From: a virus
Length of the DNA: 49,042 nucleotides
Reading direction: 5' to 3' (one strand)
IMG/VR virus record: IMGVR_UViG_3300027896_000064
Span: 1 to 49,042 of that record
The first letter of the stretch is position 1. Every line of letters starts with the position of its first letter. A model generated the notes under the pieces. That model was not told where the DNA came from and did not search any database. It saw only the letters and a program-made list of their open reading frames with translations. Positions 39,976 to 47,500 of the stretch are shown here, one piece after another. The position numbers were made by a program, and so were the translations under genes.

Positions 39976-40453
39976 TGAAGAAAGTTGCCCTTGCTGCGGC
40001 AGAGCATATGAATTGGTAGAGAAGAAGCCTAGACGCAATCTGAAAGCCGTTGAAGAGGCTTTTGAGGCATTCTGGCAAGCTTACCCCCGCAAGACAGGAA
40101 AAGGTGCTGCAAGGGCAGCATGGGCCAAGAACAATCTTCCTCCCATTGAAGAGATCCTAATTGCATTAAGGAAAGCAATTCAGAGTCAAGATTGGCAAAA
40201 GGAAAGGGGAAAGTTTATTCCTCACCCTTCTACATGGATCAATCAAGCTAGATATGAGGACGAAGGAATGGACTATGCGGCATTAAGTCAAAGGCCACAG
40301 AGACCAGTATTCAATACGCCAGTAACTAATACGGATGCACGGGCATTCAGAGAGTGGATGATTGGACAGGGTTATCCAGCCCAATTTTTCGATACTCCAT
40401 ACAGGGATTGTCCTAGCCATGTTCAGCAACAATACAACAACCGAAACAAATGA
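39962..40453 (+). CDS. Zinc-ribbon / replication-helper-like protein
   Basis: 163 aa. N-terminal CPCCGR, then AFEAFWQAYPRKTGKGAARA and KFIPHPSTWINQARYEDEG. The FWxxYPRKxGKxxA ... FIPHPxTWLNxxR signature is common in the C-terminal part of phage replication-initiation and helicase-loader proteins. It could help recruit the host helicase. The rest (PVTNTDARAFREWMIGQGYP) is of unknown role. Overlaps neighbours by 14 and 4 bases. Confidence 0.7.
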   Translation: MNSSNEESCPCCGRAYELVEKKPRRNLKAVEEAFEAFWQAYPRKTGKGAARAAWAKNNLPPIEEILIALRKAIQSQDWQKERGKFIPHPSTWINQARYEDEGMDYAALSQRPQRPVFNTPVTNTDARAFREWMIGQGYPAQFFDTPYRDCPSHVQQQYNNRNK

Positions 40454-40914
40454 TTGAAGATACGCAAACAGAATTAGAATCAGAACTACGACTCAAGATC
40501 ATCTATCTTGAGGAAGTGATCAAAAAAGTTATGGAGTTCAATAGCCTTTTGTGCAACGGCATTGGAAAACATGGAGGAAATGAAATGAACCCCGACACCA
40601 CACCAACGCCGAGGACGGATTTTCTAGCCCATTTAGGAATGATGCACAACGAATACATCGACCGAATGACTATGCTCTCTCGTAATCTTGAGCGCGAACT
40701 CGCCGAGAAAACCAATGAGGTCGCAAGGCTCCGAAATCTGTTAGAAAACATGACGCAATCAAGAGACACCATGATTGAAGATAGAAACCTACTAGACAAC
40801 GAGGTCGCAAGGCTTCGTGAGATCGTGGAAAGATACCGAGTCTGGGCAACTAGCGACAACCCAACCCAAATGGAACTGGATAACTTAAAACAAAAATACG
40901 ATGAACTCAACTAA
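40450..40914 (+). CDS. Coiled-coil protein carrying the TPRTD / NEVARLR module
   Basis: 154 aa from ATG 40450; an alternative start is the MNPDTTPTPRTDFL Met at 40585. It has a coiled coil through most of its length, with ERELAEKTNEVARLR and NEVARLREIVERYR. The ERELAEKTNEVARLR segment is nearly identical to one at 30500, and the second copy appears again in the next gene. Charged, no enzyme motif. Confidence 0.6.
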   Translation: MIEDTQTELESELRLKIIYLEEVIKKVMEFNSLLCNGIGKHGGNEMNPDTTPTPRTDFLAHLGMMHNEYIDRMTMLSRNLERELAEKTNEVARLRNLLENMTQSRDTMIEDRNLLDNEVARLREIVERYRVWATSDNPTQMELDNLKQKYDELN

Positions 40915-41452
40915 CGAACAAATCAATGAGGTCGAAAGGCTCCGTGAGCTTCTGAACCGAGCGATTGGATACACAAAGGATGCCCTGTTCTTTGCTCGCT
41001 CTTACGAGAACAAAAATCAATGGAACGAAATTGATAAATTGTGGGATTTGATTCGTGATCTTGAAAAAGAAACACTTGCGCCAGAGGAAACCCAAGACGG
41101 GGCAACGATGTCAGAATGGTATGGAGGCTTTTCAAAGATCGAAAGCACCGACCCAGTTCCGACCCAGTTACCGACCCAGACCGAATGGCGAAAGCTTGGA
41201 TTAAACGAGGTGATCCAAGAGGGGGATGAGTATAATTCAATCGGTCAAAAGTGGATTCCCGTTCATCATTGGGCCATCGGTAAAAATCCATCATATTTTA
41301 CCCTCAAATTCCGCACCTGCCGCCAGTTGCCGAAACCTACTCTTACCCGCGAATCGTACGATGAGGATTGGAACCTAAAGACAAAGCAGGAGGAGGTGCC
41401 GCTCCATGAGATTTCTCAAACAGCATTGGATAATATGAAGGAAATGAAATGA
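40901..41452 (+). CDS. Hypothetical 183-aa protein with WRKLGxxEVIQEGDE domain
   Basis: N-terminal coiled piece (NEVERLRELLNRAIG) shared with the upstream gene, then acidic middle, a repeated PTQLPTQ stretch and EWRKLGLNEVIQEGDEYNSI, which I know from phage proteins that form a small beta domain. It ends in a charged helix (QTALDNMKEMK). Function unknown. ATGA overlap with the next gene. Confidence 0.6.
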   Translation: MNSTNEQINEVERLRELLNRAIGYTKDALFFARSYENKNQWNEIDKLWDLIRDLEKETLAPEETQDGATMSEWYGGFSKIESTDPVPTQLPTQTEWRKLGLNEVIQEGDEYNSIGQKWIPVHHWAIGKNPSYFTLKFRTCRQLPKPTLTRESYDEDWNLKTKQEEVPLHEISQTALDNMKEMK

Positions 41453-41781
41453 CACTTTTACCAATCATCATTCCGATATTCATTGTAGAGATACTTACAA
41501 ACTCTGTTTGGGTAGCAGTTAGTTATGATCCTCGCATTCGATCCAATGTGACTCTGTGTTATTGTCTTTCCATAATTGCAGGGGGGTTATCTGGTTGGGC
41601 ATGGGCATACATGGCAATGGCTATGCAGAAAAACCAAATGTTCGTAGCCAACTTGTGGTGGGATTTTATGGTAACAATGATATTTATCTCTTTACCAATC
41701 CTGTTCTACGGGGTCAGATTGGATCTTCAAACCTCCATTGGAACAGCACTTGCTGTCATTGGTTTACTCTTAATAAAATGA
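41449..41781 (+). CDS. Four-span small membrane protein (SMR/DMT-like)
   Basis: 110 aa. Four hydrophobic segments: PIIIPIFIVEILTNSVWVAV (about 4-25), LCYCLSIIAGGLSGWAWAYM (36-57), MVTMIFISLPILFYGV (74-90) and SIGTALAVIGLLLIK (95-110). The final G-x-A-L-x-x-I-G-L-L-L-I helix resembles that of small multidrug-resistance-type transporters, but the conserved membrane Glu of EmrE is only matched loosely by E14. A phage-encoded small transporter or membrane modulator. Confidence 0.55.
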   Translation: MTLLPIIIPIFIVEILTNSVWVAVSYDPRIRSNVTLCYCLSIIAGGLSGWAWAYMAMAMQKNQMFVANLWWDFMVTMIFISLPILFYGVRLDLQTSIGTALAVIGLLLIK

Positions 41782-41960
41782 ACGAAAACACAGAACCAAC
41801 AATGCAGGAAAGACTAGACAAAGCGAATCATTATCGTGTTCGCGCAATGGCAATATGTGAAGCAATGATGGCATGGGAAACTCCAGCAGACGCTAGGAAA
41901 ACATCCATTGATCTATCTAAACTTAAAAAGGAAATCATGGAAAATGAGCAAAGCAATTGA
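41778..41960 (+). CDS. Hypothetical 60-aa protein
   Basis: MNENTEPTMQERLDKANHYR and then KLKKEIMENEQSN. Helical, charged. ATGA overlap with the membrane protein gene, 17-base overlap with the next. Unrecognised. Confidence 0.5.
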   Translation: MNENTEPTMQERLDKANHYRVRAMAICEAMMAWETPADARKTSIDLSKLKKEIMENEQSN

Positions 41961-42231
41961 CGATATATTAAAAGAATTAGGTTATGAGACTCCAGAACTT
42001 CCTCCTGTAAACAAACGAGAGGCACTTCAGCAGGGGCTTATTAAAGGCCAAGAACGACCTACAACGGGCGTTTGCGGCAAATCCTCATACACCTCTGAAG
42101 CAAAATGCAATCAAGCTATAAACCATCTATTGAAAAATGGAGGAACCAACACGAGTTTTCTTCGCGCATACAAATGTGACCAATGCAAAGGTGCTTGGCA
42201 TATGTCATCCTTCAACCCAAATAAACGATAA
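41944..42231 (+). CDS. Zinc-ribbon phage protein
   Basis: 95 aa from the ATG at 41944. C-terminal half carries SYTSEAKCNQAINHLLKNGG and YKCDQCKGAWHMSSF, a C-x2-C ... C pattern with a Trp-His end seen in several phage zinc proteins. The first half (DDILKELGYETPELPPVNKR) is helical. Function unknown. Confidence 0.6.
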   Translation: MSKAIDDILKELGYETPELPPVNKREALQQGLIKGQERPTTGVCGKSSYTSEAKCNQAINHLLKNGGTNTSFLRAYKCDQCKGAWHMSSFNPNKR

Positions 42232-42449
42232 TGAATCCACTATATTCAATCTTTACAGCAGGAATGTTGTCCACAATTCCCGTTCAACAAACTCAAACAA
42301 TTTACGTTGCCAACCTTTCAGCGGATGATGAACGTGATAGCGGTAGCTTCTACCAAGTTACAACAATCCCTCAAATCATAACGCAACCCGTTACAGTCTT
42401 GGCAATGACAATTCATCCAATTATTGAAGACAATGATGACAAAGATTAA
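42231..42449 (+). CDS. Hypothetical 72-aa protein
   Basis: MNPLYSIFTAGMLSTIPVQQ, then acidic (ADDERDSGSF) and beta-like segments. TAATG overlap with the previous gene, 26-base overlap with the next. A hydrophobic N-terminus may be a weak signal. Unrecognised. Confidence 0.45.
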   Translation: MNPLYSIFTAGMLSTIPVQQTQTIYVANLSADDERDSGSFYQVTTIPQIITQPVTVLAMTIHPIIEDNDDKD

Positions 42450-42648
42450 GCAGCCAAAATCAGCAGCGGGATTGAAGAAACATAAATATTCTATCAGTCC
42501 CCGGATGCCACAAGGTCAGAAATATGATCCAAATCTATGCGGCTGGATTGTCGTAGACGAACGCTCTAAAACCAATTGGCAATGCTCTCGACCTAATGGG
42601 AAAGGCAACGATCAGCTTTGGTGTCCAACTCACGCTACGCGAGTATAA
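42424..42648 (+). CDS. Hypothetical small Cys protein
   Basis: 74 aa; Met codons at 42433 and 42436 are alternative starts. Sequence KIKQPKSAAGLKKHKYSISP then GWIVVDERSKTNWQCSRPNG and QLWCPTHATRV. Three Cys and a His suggest metal binding. Last gene of the plus-strand cluster, converging on the glycosyltransferase with a one-base gap. Confidence 0.5.
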   Translation: MKTMMTKIKQPKSAAGLKKHKYSISPRMPQGQKYDPNLCGWIVVDERSKTNWQCSRPNGKGNDQLWCPTHATRV

Positions 42649-42649
42649 T

Positions 42650-44167
42650 CTATTTCTTAAAATTAGGACGCTTAAACTTTCCCTCATAGTTTAAGCTTTC
42701 TAGTTCTAACAAAGGAATATTTCTTTCTTTAAGCCACTCTCTTGCTAATCGGCAATTGCGTAAATTAGATGCATCTCTATTTAATCCATGCCCCTCCCAT
42801 CCAGATGGATGCCATTCATGGTAAATGATATTCTCAATCTCTCTTCCATTAGCAATCTTTATTAGTTCTCGCATGATCCTGTCCCATGAATGCCTCCCAA
42901 GAACCATGTCTGGGAAAAGATAATGATTACTTCTCCACCATCCAACTCTCATTACAAACAAATCACATCCCGCATATTTTGTTCCTGCACTAATGCGATC
43001 ATAAGGGATTGGATTGTCTATTCTTTTAAAATCATGCCTGTAAGCATATGCAGGAAGGATTCCTTCAAATCTTTGTAACACATTTGAAGCAATACAAGTG
43101 TCCGTATTGGTAAGAACTAAAACATCTGAATCATTTCTTCCGACACAAGCCAATCGAAGCATATCCTTAATCATTGGGATTCTTCGCCTTTCATCTGGTA
43201 TTACTTCGAGGGAGCTTCGGACAAAACAGTTGTCATCCAAACCAAGATCAACCCATCCAATCCCATCCCAAGATTTTTCAGCTACATTGTTGCGGCGTTT
43301 TTCATCTCCTACTGACCAAGGAGTCCGTTGATATACATGAACAACATTTGGGATGGTTGATCTTGATTTTGGATTCCTAATCAAGTCAAGGATTCGGGTC
43401 ACATCTCTTGGAAAGTTCCTATATCGCGTGTACGAGGCGTAGGATGGTCTCCATGCTGTCCCGTGCCACAATGAGGGTGAATCTGTTACTATCGCATGAA
43501 CGGGAGTTTTAGAGGCATATGAGAGGTGTAATGGCCCACTGTCCGTTAAGATCATTGCATGGGTGTTTGGATGATCCATGATGCCAAGCAAGTCATAGAA
43601 CTTTTCAGCCTTTATCTTACTTAAATCAACAATGTGAAATTCTGGCAAAGAATGATTAAGTATCTCCCAGAGCAATTCTGAATATTGGAACGGTGATGAA
43701 TTTCCTCCTGTAGATACAACTATCCACGGCTTATCTTTAGGAATCCCTTTGGTCAGTTTCTTTTCCCTTTTACTATCTCTTTGATCAAAGACTAGAGGAA
43801 GTTGTTTGGGCCAAAGATCCAACTTCCCCGCAAGCCTCCAAGCATCCATTTGGAAACTATCGCATACAATTTTTGGCCCAACATGATTTCCATATACTTG
43901 ACTTACTACAATTTCGGAAACACCAACAACTTGAGTTGTTGTTACATCTTCTGACAAATCTTTTGCAAACTTTAATGCTCCTACAATGTCTTCAAATGGC
44001 CCATCAAAAACAATTTTCTCAACATAAGAAACACCATCAAGGATGTCTTGGAAGTCTTTAGAAATAATCAAGCTTGGCTTCTTTCCTGTCTCATCATACT
44101 CATTTTTGAGAACAGGAAGAAACGAACAGACATCTCCATACCTACCAAGATTAAGGAAGATACTCAT
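42650..44167 (-). CDS. Two-domain glycosyltransferase (GT9-like plus C-terminal GT-A-like)
   Basis: 505 aa. Residues about 1-265 follow a GT-B heptosyltransferase plan: LNLGRYGDV at 5-13 for the N-terminal Rossmann start, ending in LTDSGPLHLSYASKTPVHAI (207-226), the family's DSGPxHLA-type donor-site motif, with the Ala/Gly positions substituted. Residues about 273-440 (NVVHVYQRTPWSVGDEKRRN to SWDRIMRELI) form a second module with VLVLTNTDTC (349-358), a possible D-x-D variant, and AGCDLFVMRVGWW. It should transfer sugars to LPS-like, protein or other phage/host acceptors. It lies beside the large virion gene, not with small early genes. Acceptor and donor are unknown. Confidence 0.68.
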   Translation of the reverse strand: MSIFLNLGRYGDVCSFLPVLKNEYDETGKKPSLIISKDFQDILDGVSYVEKIVFDGPFEDIVGALKFAKDLSEDVTTTQVVGVSEIVVSQVYGNHVGPKIVCDSFQMDAWRLAGKLDLWPKQLPLVFDQRDSKREKKLTKGIPKDKPWIVVSTGGNSSPFQYSELLWEILNHSLPEFHIVDLSKIKAEKFYDLLGIMDHPNTHAMILTDSGPLHLSYASKTPVHAIVTDSPSLWHGTAWRPSYASYTRYRNFPRDVTRILDLIRNPKSRSTIPNVVHVYQRTPWSVGDEKRRNNVAEKSWDGIGWVDLGLDDNCFVRSSLEVIPDERRRIPMIKDMLRLACVGRNDSDVLVLTNTDTCIASNVLQRFEGILPAYAYRHDFKRIDNPIPYDRISAGTKYAGCDLFVMRVGWWRSNHYLFPDMVLGRHSWDRIMRELIKIANGREIENIIYHEWHPSGWEGHGLNRDASNLRNCRLAREWLKERNIPLLELESLNYEGKFKRPNFKK

Positions 44168-44176
44168 CCTTCCTTA

Positions 44177-44473
44177 TTAATAAGTCTTATGCGTAATCCT
44201 TTTAGGGGATTCCTCTACTTCAGGAGTCCCAAGTTGTTCTTGCTGTTCATCAGGAGGAAGTGAACCAAACTTTTTGGCATACCTCAACGTCTCAACAACA
44301 AAGTAATTCCTCTGTTCAAGCAAGGCAATAACGATTGCTTGGTAAAAGCTTACTTCTGGAAGTTTGTTTTTCTCACCTTGTTCACGAATTTCACGAAGAT
44401 TAATGTCGCCGGGAAATTCAGATTGCTCAAAAGGATATTTAAGAGATGGAGGAAGAATGTATTTTTTGCTCAT
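44177..44473 (-). CDS. Hypothetical 98-aa protein
   Basis: MSKKYILPPSLKYPFEQSEF at the start, then EQGEKNKLPEVSFYQAIVIA and LLEQRNYFVVETLRYAKKFG as helices, and a Pro/Glu-rich end. No family recognised. Encoded 57 bases after the giant polyvalent gene and 9 before the glycosyltransferase. The gap upstream (44474-44530) shows no clear terminator. Confidence 0.55.
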   Translation of the reverse strand: MSKKYILPPSLKYPFEQSEFPGDINLREIREQGEKNKLPEVSFYQAIVIALLEQRNYFVVETLRYAKKFGSLPPDEQQEQLGTPEVEESPKRITHKTY

Positions 44474-44530
44474 AGTGGTTGCTGTTGATTGCGTATACTT
44501 TCCGAAAACTAATAAGCAATCAAGGTTTAT

Positions 44531-47500
44531 TTAAAAAGAACCAAATGATTCATTCTTGTTAGATAATGGCAAAGAGAACGATCCTAAATCTGAACTACTT
44601 TTTGCGCTTCTAGCTTTTGATTGCATGGACTTTTTGTATTCCTCCAAATCTTGAGGAGTCTCAATCCTATCTCCACGCAATACGGCAGTTCCTGCTTTAA
44701 TAACTGCTGGCAACCCTTCTTTTTGAGTAGATGCCTCTGATATAGGAATAGGAGAGAAGTTTTGAACAATATATTCACTCCACGTCAGTTTTCTTCGACC
44801 ACGATCTGGTTGATCATTAGACCAAGGAACAACATTACCAACATAATCTTTTCTATCAACGGCAACTGCAATGTCTCTTGCCAATGGGCTTAATCCACTT
44901 TTGATATATTTCATAAAATCTTGAACCATAATATCAGAACGCCTTCCTTTTGCTTTTTCAAAACGAGAAAGTTCGCCAAATGCATCATGTGATTCTTGAA
45001 ACAACAATCGTGCGATTCGTGTAATTGCTCCAACAGTCTGAAGTTGATAACCAAATCCCTTGTATGCAAGCCAATCATATTCTCTTGGATGCAAGAAATT
45101 GATTTTTTGATCACTTCCAGACATTTGTAGCAACAATTGATTAACACTTAATGCCGCTACTAAACCAGACATGAATTTTATTTTGTTAACCAACTCAAAA
45201 TTTGCTCCCATTCTTTCAGCCAAAGTAGTTCTTTGACCTGTAGCCATTTTTGTATATGTCCCCAACATTTTGATTGGATCAGCAATCATCCAATTTAACC
45301 TTGATTTAACAAGTTTTGCAGCAAACAACAATGCTTTAACAACAGGACTATTCACAATTGAACCACCTTTATTAAATCCAGTAGCATTATTGGTTTGTTC
45401 AGAAATAATCTTTGCCATTTCTGGAGTTTTTTGAGTAATGCTTAATTTATTCCATCTTTTTTCAAACATTTCTTGACGAAGATGATAAAGAGCATCAAAT
45501 CCTCTGCCTCCAGTTATTACATCTAATGCTCTTCCAAAAACATTTTGACTGTTTTCTCTAATTGGATTTTCAGAAGAATGAGAAAAAGGATCATTTTCTA
45601 ATCCTGCTTCATTAGCGACTCTCCAAGTTGGTCTGTTAATCAAATCAATATTATCTACATAATTTTTTATCCTGCCATTTTTACCATAAAACGAATACTT
45701 GAATCCTTGTAACCATGCTTTAAATGAAAGAATTGGATTTGTATATCTAACTGATGGTGCGTGAGTTCCCAAGAATGCAGTACCATGACCAAAAATTGCT
45801 AACTTAAATGCTCTTGCGGCGGCTTTACCATAAATCTTTTGAATGATATTTGCCTGTTCTCCAACTAACCACATTCTTGCATTATTCAATGCATCCCTTC
45901 TAGCTATTTGAGCAAGATACATTTTATCGGTAACATTTCTAACTCCCTTCTGTGAAGCAAATGCTTCTCTGATTTGTTTTGGAGTAAGACCAAAATCATC
46001 AGCCATGTCATTGATCATCTTATCAATGTCACGCTCACCCTTATCCAGATAGAATTTCTTTGCTGTTTCCCAAAGTGTTTTAGCTTGTTCTGGATTCAGC
46101 TTCTGACCAACTTCCTCGACTCTTGGTTGGAGTAAATTCTCTCGTTGTTTTCCAACCAAACGAGATTCCTTCAACTCATCTTGTTTCTTTTTATATTCTT
46201 CCTCAAGACGCTTGATCTCATCATTGGTAACTTTCTCTACATCTTTTGGAGTCGAAACTTTACCATTATTAATGTCATCAATTTTCTTTTGAGCTTGCTC
46301 AATGCGTTTGCGTAATGATTCGGCGGATTTCTCCGCTGGACTCATTTTTGAAACAGGCTTTGCCTTAATTTTTGCTTTTGCTTTGGTTTCAGATTTTACA
46401 GTCTTGATTGCCTTTTCACCACCAACTTCACCTTTGATTAACTCATGTGCTTTGTCCCAAGCATCTTTGAGATATGGCTTAATTTTATCACCAAACTTAT
46501 CAAGCAATAATTTAGAGGATTCAGCAAAATCAAGACCAAGCTCACCAATTTGACCACGGATAATTCTAGCAAGAGTAGCAACAATGGAAATATCTGGAGT
46601 TGTTCCCAATTGACCACTCAATTGTTTGCTTAATAGTTTTTCTGCTTCTTTAGCATCAGCTTTCCAACGATCAACAATCTTTCTGGCTTGCTCAAAAACT
46701 TCCTTTCCATATTTGGGAACCTTATCCAATTGATCTTGGAGATCTTTAATTTTGGCCTCGTAGTATTCTTTTAATGCACTTGCATCTTGATTTGTCTCTC
46801 TGGCTTGTTTGATTTCCTCAAGATCTTTCTTGGTTTGCTCAAGTTCTTTATTTAAACGCTCAATTTCTGCTTTTGCTTTCTTTCCAGCGGAATCAGAAAG
46901 ATCACCAACTTGATCACGGGCATCTTCAACAGATTCTGGAGTCTTTACTTCCACATCCGACATGGAATTATCCATTGCATCAACCCAATCATTGCTTGTG
47001 GTTTCTGCATCATTAATAGTTTTCTCAACCAGTTCGGCCTTTTTTTGCATCCCGTCAAGTTGAGATTTAGATGGTTCTTGACCTGTGTTTTTTATGAACT
47101 CTGCTGTCATATCAGCAACATTCGTTAGATCAGTTTCTCCTTGGAAAGATGCAAGTGCTTCAGATGCTTTTGTTCCAGCCTCACGAATTCCTTCGTAGTA
47201 TTCCTGCCTCTTTGCTACTGCTGATTTGTATTGTTCAGAATCCGCACCATACTTTTTAAGAGTATCATTTACTTGTTTAGCCAAAATCTGGTCATAAGCT
47301 TTTGCTGTAGCAATGCCATCTGGATCACCATTCTTTGCTCTTTCTAATGCTTCGTAAGGATCTGCTCCAGCATTTAGATTTGCTCGTCCTTTTTGTAAAA
47401 CTTGTTCACCAGAAAGCCTTGTTCCAGCAGGAACAACTGCTGTAAGAAGACCCCTTCTGACTTGATCGTTTTGATCTTTTTTACGAATGGAAATCATCTC

